Shown: in pieces, positions 33,348 through 41,678 of the stretch
Numbering within the stretch: position 1 is the stretch's first letter
Layout of the letters: every line of letters starts with the position of its first letter
NCBI RefSeq assembly: GCF_008693385.1
Contig: NZ_CP044067.1
Location: forward strand, 1,738,501-1,802,500
DNA length: 64,000 nt
Direction of reading: 5' to 3'
Source of the DNA: Cupriavidus pauculus
GTDB taxonomy: Bacteria; Pseudomonadota; Gammaproteobacteria; Burkholderiales; Burkholderiaceae
Notes under the pieces: model-generated
Told to the model about the DNA's origin: nothing
The model's database searches: none
What the model saw: only the letters and a program-made list of their open reading frames with translations
Position numbers and translations under genes: made by a program

Positions 33348-34736
33348 TCAGCCGAACAGCTTGAGCAGCGCGGGCACCGTGAGCACCGCCGTGTAGTAGC
33401 CCATGAACTGCACGCCGGTGTTGAAGCCGATCGTGCGCGCCAGCAGGCCCCCCATCAAACCCATCGTCAGGATCACCAGGAGCCCGACGAGTCCGCCTTC
33501 CCACACGCTGATCACGAGAATCAGTCCGACGAACGTCGCGATGATCGCCTCGTGCGAGACGCGGCGCGAGACGAACAGCGCCGCGCGGCGCGCGTAGTTC
33601 ATCGCGAACGGATACGACACCAGTGCGGCCAGGCAGACGGCGAGCAGCCCGTAGCCGAGGAACTCCCAGTGATTGAGGAGGTTGTGCAGATTGTGCGTCT
33701 GCCCGCCGCCAGCGTCCACGGTGAAGACCGGCGGCGCATTGAACAGCGGCGCGGCGGGACCTGCCGCGACCGGGCTCAGGGGCAGCCCGAACGCGATAAG
33801 CGGAATCAGGGCCTCGGCGATATAGGTGGCTTCGGTCACGCCATTGCGCGCGCTCAGGACCGTGGTCAGGCGATGGTAGGCATGCCGGATGCGCGACCCG
33901 ACCAGTTCGCCGAGCACGACCGTCATCGCCACGGGGCTGAACACGAACGTCGCGCTCGAGATGGCTGCCGTGGCCACCGTCCATCGCGTCTGCTCGCGAT
34001 CGAGCACGCGGAACGGGTTAGGGAAGTAGCCGGCCCAGCCCTTGACGTCCGGCGCGATGGCAAAGGTACGTACCTTGTCGCGCCGCATGCGCTGGCGATC
34101 GGTGGGCGAGATCACCGAGTACAGGTCGGCGATCAGGGGGCCGATCGCAATCCCGAGGAAATAGCTGATGCTCAGCTTGACGCCGAACTTCGCCGTCAGC
34201 GTCTGCAGCGCCACCACCACGAAGACGAACGGCACCAGCGCGGCAACCGAGGCCCAGCGTCCGGCCGAACTGTACGCGATGATCACGGCGGCGATCACGA
34301 AGATCCATGGTGCCGCCTTGGTGATCGTCGCGCCGAACGGTGCAAGCAGCACCGCGAACAGGACCGCGAGCGGCACCGCGACGAATGCCGCGATGATGGC
34401 GCCCGAGATCATCTTGCGTAGCGCGATATGCGGCACGCCGAGATTGCGCAGGTGGTTGGCATCCTGCAGCAGCGGGGTGGCCAGCGTGTCGCCCGGGATG
34501 CCGAGCAGCGCGGTGGGAATCGCGTGGGTCATATGCTTGGCCACGGCGCCCGCGAGGAAGAACGTGAACACGCCTTCGGGGGGCACGCCCAGCAGCACGA
34601 CGAGCAGCGTCAGCGGGGCCAGCGTGGTGGTCTCGTCGGTGCCGGAGACCAGGCCGATGGCCGCGAACACGACCGCGCCGATCAGGCCCATGCCGGCGGC
34701 CACGAGGATATGGGACAGCAGTGTGGATTCCATCAT
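33348..34736 (-). CDS. TctA-type permease (tripartite tricarboxylate transporter family)
   Basis: A 462-residue membrane protein with about 11 hydrophobic segments. The first half has LLGVPPEGVFTFFLAGAVAKHMTHAIPTALLGIPGDTLATPLLQ, a variant of the TctA motif around GIPGxxxxxAT, and the second half repeats a similar GLPLSPVAAGPAAPLF arrangement. TctA proteins import carboxylates using a periplasmic binding protein. The gene is downstream of mvaA and a small membrane protein on the same strand, so its substrate is plausibly mevalonate. It is slightly shorter than the usual 500 residues. Confidence 0.72.
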   Translation of the reverse strand: MMESTLLSHILVAAGMGLIGAVVFAAIGLVSGTDETTTLAPLTLLVVLLGVPPEGVFTFFLAGAVAKHMTHAIPTALLGIPGDTLATPLLQDANHLRNLGVPHIALRKMISGAIIAAFVAVPLAVLFAVLLAPFGATITKAAPWIFVIAAVIIAYSSAGRWASVAALVPFVFVVVALQTLTAKFGVKLSISYFLGIAIGPLIADLYSVISPTDRQRMRRDKVRTFAIAPDVKGWAGYFPNPFRVLDREQTRWTVATAAISSATFVFSPVAMTVVLGELVGSRIRHAYHRLTTVLSARNGVTEATYIAEALIPLIAFGLPLSPVAAGPAAPLFNAPPVFTVDAGGGQTHNLHNLLNHWEFLGYGLLAVCLAALVSYPFAMNYARRAALFVSRRVSHEAIIATFVGLILVISVWEGGLVGLLVILTMGLMGGLLARTIGFNTGVQFMGYYTAVLTVPALLKLFG

Positions 34737-34752
34737 CGTTCATCTCCGTGTC

Positions 34753-35247
34753 TTACGACGATGCGGATACCGGCGACGCCGGCGCCGGCACGTGCCGCGC
34801 CGCGGCGGCCACCGCCTCCGGACGCGCCGCGCGTTCGCGTGCGGCGAAGAGTTCGAGCAGTTGCAGGGCCTCGAGCTCGCGCACCGCGGCGGCGGGCAGG
34901 TCGGCGATCGAACCGAGGCCGCCGTTCTCCGCCGCGAGCTTGTCGAGCACTTCCTCGCGCCATGCGGGATCCGCGGCTGCATCCTCCGTGACCTCGCGCT
35001 TGGGCGCGAACAGCAGTGCGCACAGCACGCCCGAGAGCAGGCAGCCGCCCAGCCCCGCGAGCATGGCGTAAGCCCGTGCAAGATCGGCATTGGCGACGAG
35101 GGTCGCGAGCAGGCGGCTCGCGGCAAGGTAAGCGGCAATGCTGACAACGGCCCCGATCGCGATGGCCCAGGCGAGATGGCGCGTATCCGCGGTATCTCCC
35201 CAGACCTCGACCAGGTCCCATGCCGATGCGTCGGCTTGAGGTTTCAT
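34753..35247 (-). CDS. small two-helix membrane protein beside the TctA-type permease
   Basis: A 164-residue protein with two membrane segments (about residues 25-45 and 59-81), followed by a charged cytoplasmic tail with EVTEDAAADPAWREEVLDKLAAENGGLGSIADLPAAAVRELEALQLLELFAARE. It is in the place of the small TctB subunit but does not show the usual four TctB helices. AAGGAG precedes the ATG at 35247. It lies 16 bp before the permease gene, so it is probably an accessory subunit of that transporter. I do not recognise a named family. Confidence 0.6.
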   Translation of the reverse strand: MKPQADASAWDLVEVWGDTADTRHLAWAIAIGAVVSIAAYLAASRLLATLVANADLARAYAMLAGLGGCLLSGVLCALLFAPKREVTEDAAADPAWREEVLDKLAAENGGLGSIADLPAAAVRELEALQLLELFAARERAARPEAVAAAARHVPAPASPVSASS

Positions 35248-35333
35248 CGACTTGTCTCCTTGATGGCCCGTCTTGCCGCGCGCACGGGTGTGGCGCGGCA
35301 GACGATGCTCTGGTTTTCTCTCCTGCAAAGGCT

Positions 35334-36617
35334 TCAGGCGCGCAGTTCCGCGAGCAACGCCACGGCCCGGTCGGTCCGCACGTCCTTCTCCTCGGCCATC
35401 CGCTTCGCGATGCGATCGACTTCGTCGCCGACCGCGCCCGCGACGAGCGCGATATTGCGCGCGTGCAGCGCCATATGGCCGCGCTGGATCCCTTCCGTGG
35501 CCAGCGCCCGCAACGCCCCGAGATTCTGGGCAAGTCCGACCGCCGCCGCAATCTCGCCGAGCTCCTGCGCGGACTTCACGTCCAGAATCTTCAGCGCGAG
35601 GCGTGCCAGCGGATGCGTCTTCGTCGCGCCGCCCACCAGCCCGACCGGCATCGGCAGTTCGATCGTCCCGACCAGCGCGCCGCTGGCATCCTTCTCCCAG
35701 TGCGTCAGCGATGTGTACTGGCCGTTGCGGCACGCGTAGGCATGGGCGCCAGCCTCCACCGCGCGCCAGTCGTTGCCGGTGGCCACGACCACGGGGTCGA
35801 TCCCGTTCATGATGCCCTTGTTGTGCGTGGCCGCGCGGTACGGATCGATCGCCGCGAACACGTAGGCATCGATCACGCCCTCGACAATCTCTTCGCCGCT
35901 GCGCTCGGCCGTGGCGAGCACCGATGCGGGCAGCCTCACGCGGGCGCGCGCGAGCCGCAGGTCCGCGAGGTTCGACAGGATACGCAGCCGTACCGATCCG
36001 CCCGTGATTTTCTCCACGAGCGGCGACACGGCCTCGGCCATCGTGTTGACCGTGTTGGCGCCCATGGCATCACGCACATCGACGATCAGGTGCATGACCA
36101 CCATCGGTCCGCGCGGCGTGTCCTGGAACACGTGCACGGCAATATCCTTGCAGCCTCCGCCCAGGCCGATCAGCACCTTGTCGCGGCTGTTGGCCACGGC
36201 GAGAATGTCTTCGCGCTGACGCAGCAGTGCCTGGCGCGCGCCGTGCGGATCGGACACACCGAGCACCTGCACCTGCGCCCGCATCAGCGGCACGGTGCTC
36301 GATGTCTCGAAGCCGCCGCAGTCGCGCGCAAGCTTGGCCATGAACGACGCGGCGGCGACCACCGAGGGTTCTTCCACGACCATCGGCACGAGCACGTCGC
36401 GGCCGTTCACGCGGAAGTTGCCGGCCACGCCGAATGGCAGCTCGAACGTGCCGACCACGTTCTCGATCATCCCGTCCGCCAGCGCGCTGCCCAGCGCGCC
36501 GGGCTCGGCCAGCAGGCGGATGTCGTCGGGGGAGAGGGCGGCGGCGCCGGCCAGATGCTGCAGGCGTTGCGCGGGCGTGAGGGCGCGAAAATTCGGTAGC
36601 CGGGAGTCGAGGCCCAC
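35334..36617 (-). CDS. mvaA: degradative HMG-CoA reductase (class II)
   Basis: A 427-residue enzyme very like Pseudomonas mevalonii MvaA (428 residues). Motifs seen are [31 protein letters not shown] with the catalytic Glu, [28 protein letters not shown] with the catalytic Lys, [10 protein letters not shown] with the Asp and GHMALHARN with the His. Class II enzymes run in the oxidative direction, mevalonate plus CoA to HMG-CoA with NAD+, in mevalonate catabolism. GTG start with AAGGAG upstream. It is divergent from a MocR regulator and followed by a transporter, but no HMG-CoA lyase gene is in the window. Confidence 0.94.
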   Translation of the reverse strand: MGLDSRLPNFRALTPAQRLQHLAGAAALSPDDIRLLAEPGALGSALADGMIENVVGTFELPFGVAGNFRVNGRDVLVPMVVEEPSVVAAASFMAKLARDCGGFETSSTVPLMRAQVQVLGVSDPHGARQALLRQREDILAVANSRDKVLIGLGGGCKDIAVHVFQDTPRGPMVVMHLIVDVRDAMGANTVNTMAEAVSPLVEKITGGSVRLRILSNLADLRLARARVRLPASVLATAERSGEEIVEGVIDAYVFAAIDPYRAATHNKGIMNGIDPVVVATGNDWRAVEAGAHAYACRNGQYTSLTHWEKDASGALVGTIELPMPVGLVGGATKTHPLARLALKILDVKSAQELGEIAAAVGLAQNLGALRALATEGIQRGHMALHARNIALVAGAVGDEVDRIAKRMAEEKDVRTDRAVALLAELRA

Positions 36618-36658
36618 GGTGTCTCCTTGTTGGTATGGAATGGTGACACTTTAGGTCC

Positions 36659-36684
36659 ACTGTACCCATGAAAAAAGGTACAGT
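36659..36684. promoter_or_regulatory. perfect inverted repeat, putative MocR operator
   Basis: ACTGTACC at 36659-36666 and GGTACAGT at 36677-36684 form a perfect 8-bp inverted repeat with a 10-bp spacer. It lies in the 99-bp gap between the divergent mvaA and MocR genes, close to the mvaA start. One bound dimer could control both promoters. Confidence 0.65.
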
Positions 36685-36716
36685 TCGGCAGGACACTCGC
36701 CTACCCGCCCGCCATC

Positions 36717-38108
36717 GTGACCCGATCGACCACCCTCTCCGCCACGCTCGCCAACTCGCTCGAGCGCCAGATCGTCGAAGGCGCCTACCGTGCCGGCGAC
36801 AAGCTGCCCTCCCTGCGCGAACTCGCTTCGCTGCACGGCTACAGCAAGAACACGATCGTCGCGGCGTTCGAATTGCTGGTGAGCCGCGGCCTCGTGGAGC
36901 CGCGCCGCGGGGCCGGCTATTTCGTGCTGGACCAGCACGCGAAGGCGCGGCCCGACGAGGAACCCGGTTCGTTGCGGCGCGCGATGGATATCGTCTGGCT
37001 CATGCGCGAGCAGCTCAAGAGCCGGCCCGACGTGCTCGCGGTCGGCGATGGCTTTCCGCCGGTGGAATGGCTCGCGGAAGCGCGGCTCGACAAGTACCAC
37101 CACAAGGTCGCCCGCACCGGTCTGGGTGCGTTGTTCCGGTATGGCAATCGCTTTGGCTATGGGCCGCTGCGCGACCATCTCGTGCGCAAGCTCGGCGATG
37201 TGGGGGTGGGCGCCGATGCGCGCCAGATCGTGCTTACGCACGGCGCCAACGATGCACTCGATCTGGTCATCCGCTACTTCGTGCCGCCGGGCGCGACGGT
37301 GTTCGTCGATGACCCGGGCTATTACCCGTTGTTCGGCAAGCTCAAGCTCGCCGGCGCGCGCATCGTCGGCGTGCCGCGCCTGGCCGATGGTCCCGACCTC
37401 GATGCGCTCGAGCAGTTGCTCGTTCAGCGGCGGCCACGGCTGTTCTTCACGCAATCGGTCGGCCACAACCCCACGGGCTCCGACCTGTCGGCCGCGAAGG
37501 CCTACCGCGTGCTGCAGCTCGCGCAGAAGTATGACGTGATGCTGGTCGAAGACGATGCACTGGCCGATTTCAAGCCGACCACGCTGCCACGTCTGTCCGC
37601 GCTGGACCAGCTGACGCGCACGATCTACGTGGGCAGCTTTTCCAAGTCGTTCTCGGCGGCGTTACGCGTGGGGTTCATTGCATGCAGCGCCGATCTGGCG
37701 AGCGATCTCGCGGACCTGAAGGCGCTGATCCACGTGAGCAGTTCGGAATACTGCGAGCGCACGATCGACGTGATTCTCAGCGAAGGGCATTACCAGCGCT
37801 ATATCGCGCGGCTGCGCGCTCGGATGACGGCGGCGACGGCCAGGGCCCATGCGCTGTTCGACCGCCTTGGCATCGATATCTTCGCGCGGACCGAACAGAG
37901 CCTCTATCTATGGGGCACGATGCCGGGGGTCACCGACTCGCTGGTCGTCGCCGAGCGCATGCTGGCGCAAAAAGTCATGATCGCCCCGGGCCGCGTCTTC
38001 CGCGTGAACGCCGAGGCCACGTCGCCGTGGTCGAGGTTCAACGTGGGGGCCGTGCTGGATCCGCGATTCGAGCGCGCGCTACACGCGGTGCTTGGGCAGC
38101 GCTTATAG
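36717..38108 (+). CDS. MocR-type (GntR/aminotransferase) transcriptional regulator
   Basis: A 463-residue fusion. Residues about 1-75 are a GntR winged helix (YRAGDKLPSLRELASLHGYSKNTIVAAFELLVSRGLVEPRRGAGYFV). The rest is a fold type I aminotransferase domain with the PLP lysine in VGSFSKSFSAALRVGFI and the substrate-domain text LTHGANDALDLVIRYFVPPGATVFVDDPGYY. MocR proteins sense an amine or amino acid through PLP, so pairing with a mevalonate enzyme is unusual. GTG start. It is divergent from mvaA with a perfect inverted repeat between them and overlaps the following convergent gene by 6 bp. Confidence 0.88.
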   Translation: MTRSTTLSATLANSLERQIVEGAYRAGDKLPSLRELASLHGYSKNTIVAAFELLVSRGLVEPRRGAGYFVLDQHAKARPDEEPGSLRRAMDIVWLMREQLKSRPDVLAVGDGFPPVEWLAEARLDKYHHKVARTGLGALFRYGNRFGYGPLRDHLVRKLGDVGVGADARQIVLTHGANDALDLVIRYFVPPGATVFVDDPGYYPLFGKLKLAGARIVGVPRLADGPDLDALEQLLVQRRPRLFFTQSVGHNPTGSDLSAAKAYRVLQLAQKYDVMLVEDDALADFKPTTLPRLSALDQLTRTIYVGSFSKSFSAALRVGFIACSADLASDLADLKALIHVSSSEYCERTIDVILSEGHYQRYIARLRARMTAATARAHALFDRLGIDIFARTEQSLYLWGTMPGVTDSLVVAERMLAQKVMIAPGRVFRVNAEATSPWSRFNVGAVLDPRFERALHAVLGQRL

Positions 38109-38666
38109 CGGTGCCTGCACCTTCGCCGCGGGCACGGCCGGCGCGGGGGCCGGGCCAGTCGGCTGCGCGCCGCCGTAAGCGAAGTACTTCGCCTTGGCGC
38201 CCTTGGCCCAGTAAGCGGTGGTGAACTGCTTGCTGTCGCGCCCATAGAGCAGTTCGATGCTGCCATTGGCCGCCGCCCACTCGGCATAGCCATTCTCGGC
38301 GCCCGGGTCCGTCTTGCGCTTCGATTCGTAGCGCGCATCGAGCTTCTTCGTCACGTCATCGAGCGCGGGCCGATCGAACGTCAGCGTAATCAACGCCACC
38401 GCATCGGACCCATCGCAATTCACGATCACGCGCGTCAGCCCCGGCAGATTGAACCGCTCGAGATGCTTGATCTCGATCGCATCCCCACCCGCCCAGGCTG
38501 CCTTCCCCGCGTTGACGTGGTTCTGCGCATGCGTGAGCTTCGCGCACTTGCTTACCCCGAGCTCGAGCCCCAGCGGCGCGGCCGCCGGGGGTACGGGCTG
38601 CGCCATCGCGCCCGTGGCCACGGCAGCGGAGATCCAAAAACCAGCGAAAGAGAAAACCTTGAGCAT
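38103..38666 (-). CDS. exported hypothetical protein
   Basis: A 187-residue protein with a signal peptide (MLKVFSFAGFWISAAVATGAMAQ), an Ala/Pro linker and two cysteines (KCAKL and VNCDGSDAV) that could pair in the periplasm. The body, LGVSKCAKLTHAQNHVNAGKAAWAGGDAIEIKHLERFNLPGL, resembles small exported proteins of Burkholderiales for which I know no function. The C-terminus is a Pro/Ala-rich tail. It is convergent with the MocR gene, overlapping by 6 bp. Confidence 0.65.
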   Translation of the reverse strand: MLKVFSFAGFWISAAVATGAMAQPVPPAAAPLGLELGVSKCAKLTHAQNHVNAGKAAWAGGDAIEIKHLERFNLPGLTRVIVNCDGSDAVALITLTFDRPALDDVTKKLDARYESKRKTDPGAENGYAEWAAANGSIELLYGRDSKQFTTAYWAKGAKAKYFAYGGAQPTGPAPAPAVPAAKVQAPL

Positions 38667-38757
38667 CGTGAGACAAACCTGAAAAGAGTCTGCGCAATAT
38701 TACGGCCATTTCCTGCAGAAACTGAAACAGGCCCGTTACATGTGGGACATCGCCCGC

Positions 38758-39648
38758 TCAACCGGGCGCGCTCTGCTTGACCCGCTCGATCAATGCCTCG
38801 GCCGCATTCGAGAGCCGCGCGTTCCAGCGCCGGATCAGCGAGATCGGATGCCGATACCCGGTCGCGGGCAATCGCCGCGCCACGAGCCCGAGGTCCTTCA
38901 CGAAGTCGAGCACATAGCCTGGCAACACGGCCACGCCCACCCCCGATTTCACCATCGCCAGCACCGACAGCACCGTGCCTACCTCGATCGCCGAGCGATA
39001 CGTCAGCCCGTGCTGCGCGTACACGCGATCGACGGTGCGGCGCGTGCTGAACGACGGATGCATCGAGATATGCGGATAGCGCGCGAGCACGTCCCACGTC
39101 AACGCACGCTTGCGCGCGAGCGCATGGTCGGCCAGGCAGATCGCGTGCAGGGTCTCGTCGTAGAGATGCTCGATCGCGAGCTTGGGATGCCCGGCCTCCA
39201 GCGAGACGAGCCCGAAGTCGACCCGCCCGTTCACCACATACTCGACGGTTTCGTCCGTGGACAGTTCGTGCAGCCCGATCTCGATACCGGGATGCGCGGC
39301 GTGGAACGCCGCCACGGGCTGCCGCAGCAAGCCGTAGGACATCATCGGCGACGCGGCCACGCGCACCTCGCCGCTTTCCAGATCGAGCAGCGTCTGCAGG
39401 CTGCGCTCGGCCGCGTCCATGGTGCCGAGCACCTCGCAGACATAGCCATAGAGCTGGTCTGCCAACTGGGTCGGCAGGACCTTGCGCGTGGTGCGCTCGA
39501 ACAGGCGCTGACCGACCTTGGCCTCCATCTCCTGGCAGATCTTGCTGACCGCGGACTGGGTCATATGCACGGTCTGCGACGCGGCACTGAAGCTGCGCAG
39601 TTCGTACACCACACGGAACACGCGGAATTCGCGAAGGGTCAGGTTCAT
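38758..39648 (-). CDS. LysR-family transcriptional regulator
   Basis: A 296-residue LysR regulator. The N-terminal domain reads NLTLREFRVFRVVYELRSFSAASQTVHMTQSAVSKICQEMEAKVGQRLFERTTRKVLPTQ, a standard LysR helix-turn-helix. The effector domain contains GEVRVAASPMMSYGLLRQPVAAFHAAHPGIEIGLHEL. It is transcribed away from the porin gene, so the porin is a possible target, though a 243-bp gap with other signals lies between. No T-N11-A site was identified with confidence. Confidence 0.87.
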   Translation of the reverse strand: MNLTLREFRVFRVVYELRSFSAASQTVHMTQSAVSKICQEMEAKVGQRLFERTTRKVLPTQLADQLYGYVCEVLGTMDAAERSLQTLLDLESGEVRVAASPMMSYGLLRQPVAAFHAAHPGIEIGLHELSTDETVEYVVNGRVDFGLVSLEAGHPKLAIEHLYDETLHAICLADHALARKRALTWDVLARYPHISMHPSFSTRRTVDRVYAQHGLTYRSAIEVGTVLSVLAMVKSGVGVAVLPGYVLDFVKDLGLVARRLPATGYRHPISLIRRWNARLSNAAEALIERVKQSAPG

Positions 39649-39746
39649 GGCGCGATGATAAATGACGAGCTAGGGTTCTCCCGTATTTGCGCTGCAACAT
39701 CGGGCAGTACACAATCCGATCCCATATTCGGATGTTGTCCGGTTGC

Positions 39747-39824
39747 ATGGACAACCATTCCTTCCAACCGCTGCACGCGAGCCCGCTCGCGATGCCCAAA
39801 GTGGTGATTCTCAGCCCTTACTGA
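39747..39824 (+). CDS. possible 25-residue leader peptide before the porin
   Basis: An ATG frame encodes MDNHSFQPLHASPLAMPKVV followed by ILSPY and TGA. It has no strong ribosome site and could instead start at the internal ATG at 39792. It ends 9 bp before a terminator-like hairpin that precedes the porin gene, which is the arrangement of a leader peptide with an attenuator. Coding status is uncertain. Confidence 0.25.
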   Translation: MDNHSFQPLHASPLAMPKVVILSPY

Positions 39825-39832
39825 CGAATGAA

Positions 39833-39871
39833 ATCCGGCCGTTTTCCACGGAGCCGGATGGCGGTTTTTTT
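39833..39871 (+). terminator. terminator-like hairpin before the porin (attenuator candidate)
   Basis: ATCCGGC (39833-39839) pairs with GCCGGAT (39853-39859) around a 13-base loop, and seven T follow at 39865-39871 after a GGCGG spacer. The gap between stem and T-run is unusual for a strong terminator. It lies 20 bp before the porin start, where it would act on the porin transcript itself. Confidence 0.45.
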
Positions 39872-39891
39872 GTCACGAGGGAAGTCAAAGC

Positions 39892-40941
39892 ATGAAGGCG
39901 AGAGAATTACGCATTGCGGCAGCTGTAGCAGGTCTGTTTACCGGTGGAGCGTTCGCTCAGACGTCCGTCACGCTGTACGGCGTCGTCGATGCCGGTATCG
40001 AGTACGTCAATCATCTGGGTCCAGGCGACAACACGTCGGTACGGATGCAGTCGGGCAACCTCTCCGGTTCGCGCTGGGGCCTGCGCGGCGCGGAGGATCT
40101 CGGTGGCGGCCTGAGCGCGATCTTCGCGCTGGAGAGCGGCTTCAATATCGACGATGGCAAGAGCGGGCAGAGCCGCCTGTTCGGCCGTCAGGCATGGGTC
40201 GGCCTGCGCCACACCTATGGCCAGATCACGCTGGGCCGTCACAACACGCCGATGTACGAGTACGGGGTGCAGTACGACCCGATGGCCATTTCCACGCGCT
40301 ATTCGATCGGGATACAAGACCCGACCTTCCAGTCGCGCGCGGACAACGCGATCCGATACGAAGGCAAGTTCGGTCCGGTCACCGGCAAGCTGTTCTACAG
40401 CTTCGGCGCGGATGGCACGTCGGGCGTCAACGTCGAGGTACCCGGCAACTACAAGGTGGGCCGCGAGATCAGCGGCAGCCTTGCCTACGAGAATGGCCCG
40501 CTCGCCGTGGCCGTCATCTACGACGAACTGAACGGCAATACGGTCGCCACGGACGAGAACAAGACGCGCAAGGCCGCGATCGCCGCGAACTACAAGATCG
40601 GCCCGGTCAGGCCTTACCTTGGCTATCGCTATGCCCGGATCATGACGCCGCCCACGTCGCAGACGACCAACCTGTACTGGGCGGGCGCGATCTGGGATGT
40701 CACGCCGGCATGGTCGCTCACGGGTGCCGCCTACTATCAGGACTTCCGTAACGCCGGGGCGGACCCCTGGCTCTTTATCGCCTCCGCGGACTATGCGTTC
40801 TCGAAGCGTACCGATGTCTATCTGAGCGTCGCCTACACGCGCAACAAGGACGGTTCGGATCTTGGCACGGGCGGGTTCGGCACCACCGTCGCCGGCAAGA
40901 ACCAGACGGGCGTGCTGCTGGGGATGCGTCACAAGTTCTGA
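39892..40941 (+). CDS. trimeric general porin (Burkholderiales type)
   Basis: A 349-residue outer-membrane porin. A signal peptide (ending GGAFAQ) is followed by TSVTLYGVVDAGIEYVNH, SGSRWGLRGAEDLGGGLSAIFALESGF, RQAWVGLRHTYGQITLGRHNTP and the C-terminal VLLGMRHKF ending in Phe. These are the marks of the 16-stranded Gram-negative porins of betaproteobacteria. It should form a passive diffusion channel for small anions or neutral solutes. A strong terminator follows the stop. It lies behind an attenuator-like leader. Confidence 0.93.
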   Translation: MKARELRIAAAVAGLFTGGAFAQTSVTLYGVVDAGIEYVNHLGPGDNTSVRMQSGNLSGSRWGLRGAEDLGGGLSAIFALESGFNIDDGKSGQSRLFGRQAWVGLRHTYGQITLGRHNTPMYEYGVQYDPMAISTRYSIGIQDPTFQSRADNAIRYEGKFGPVTGKLFYSFGADGTSGVNVEVPGNYKVGREISGSLAYENGPLAVAVIYDELNGNTVATDENKTRKAAIAANYKIGPVRPYLGYRYARIMTPPTSQTTNLYWAGAIWDVTPAWSLTGAAYYQDFRNAGADPWLFIASADYAFSKRTDVYLSVAYTRNKDGSDLGTGGFGTTVAGKNQTGVLLGMRHKF

Positions 40942-40965
40942 TCTGCGCAGCAGTTGGACGATAGA

Positions 40966-40994
40966 GGGGAAGTGGGCGACCGCTTCCCCTTTTT
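40966..40994 (+). terminator. intrinsic terminator of the porin gene
   Basis: GGGGAAGTGG (40966-40975) pairs with CCGCTTCCCC (40980-40989) with one T-G wobble around a GCGA tetraloop, followed by five T (40990-40994). It starts 25 bp after the porin stop. Confidence 0.9.
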
Positions 40995-41014
40995 CTATCG
41001 GCGCTCGTCAGCGG

Positions 41015-41103
41015 TTAGAACAAACGCTCTAAACTTCGCCCTTGCTTATCTATCTAGTAGTAGATAATATTCACTCCATCGACGCACCTACCTAGTAGTA
41101 GAT
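41015..41103. repeat. short inverted and direct repeats upstream of the DGAR-repeat gene
   Basis: TTAGA (41015-41019) and TCTAA (41028-41032) form an inverted repeat with 8 bases between. TATCTA (41047-41052) and TAGATA (41061-41066) form a second one, also with 8 bases between. CTAGTAGTAGAT occurs twice, at 41054-41065 and 41092-41103, 38 bp apart. The region is AT-rich in a GC-rich genome and directly precedes the gene at 41134, so it probably holds its promoter and operators. Confidence 0.5.
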
Positions 41104-41133
41104 GCAGGAACCGAACAGACCCAGGAGCCAATC

Positions 41134-41559
41134 ATGACCGCCAAGACCATCCTTACCGCCGCCGCCCTCGCCGTTGCTTTCATCGGTGGTGCCGCCCAAG
41201 CCGCCCAGGGTTCGCGTGACCCGTACCTCGACGGTGCCCGCACCATCAGCGAGCCGCGCAGCACCTTTACCGACGGCGCCCGTATCAGCAATCGCGATGG
41301 CTTCACCGACGGTGCTCGTACCGCCGACCCGTATCTGGATGGTGCCCGTGTTGGCAAGGCCGACCCCTTCACCGACGGAGCGCGGGTGGGTACCCAGACG
41401 GTTGCTGGTCTGGACCGCGTCGGTGTCTCCGCCGAACCGAGCCGCAAGGTTGACCCGTACACCGACGGCGCCCGCGACATCAACCGCCCCCGCAACCCGT
41501 TCGTCGATGGCGCCCGTAACGGCCAACGCGACGTGTACACCGACGGCGCCCTCGTCTGA
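41134..41559 (+). CDS. small exported protein of eight DGAR octapeptide repeats
   Basis: A 141-residue protein. A signal peptide (MTAKTILTAAALAVAFIGGAAQA) is followed by eight copies of an octapeptide with the pattern (D/N/S)-x-(F/Y)-(T/L/V)-D-G-A-R, for example DPYLDGAR, STFTDGAR, NPFVDGAR; the last ends DGAL. Spacers of 4-8 residues vary, with one longer stretch (about 22 residues) after the fifth copy. The protein is acidic-basic balanced, has no Cys and no further domain. Repeated Asp-Gly turns could bind a metal or sugar, but this is inference. I know the pattern only from short uncharacterised proteins of Burkholderiales. CAGGAG precedes the start by several bases. Confidence 0.8.
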   Translation: MTAKTILTAAALAVAFIGGAAQAAQGSRDPYLDGARTISEPRSTFTDGARISNRDGFTDGARTADPYLDGARVGKADPFTDGARVGTQTVAGLDRVGVSAEPSRKVDPYTDGARDINRPRNPFVDGARNGQRDVYTDGALV

Positions 41560-41625
41560 TCGGTAGCCAGGTTGCTCCGTCCCCCCGCAAGCGGACCCTC
41601 CCACCGCAAACGAGGGGTGCAAGAA

Positions 41626-41654
41626 GAAACCGGCGGCCCATGGCCGCCGGTTTC
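41626..41654 (-). terminator. intrinsic terminator between convergent genes
   Basis: GAAACCGGCGGCC (41626-41638) pairs over 13 bp with GGCCGCCGGTTTC (41642-41654) around a 3-base loop. Read leftward it is followed by TTTCTTCTT, so it serves best the outer-membrane barrel gene at 41679, and it may also stop the rightward DGAR gene. Confidence 0.8.
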
Positions 41655-41678
41655 CCGTTGACGCGCGACACCAGGCCA

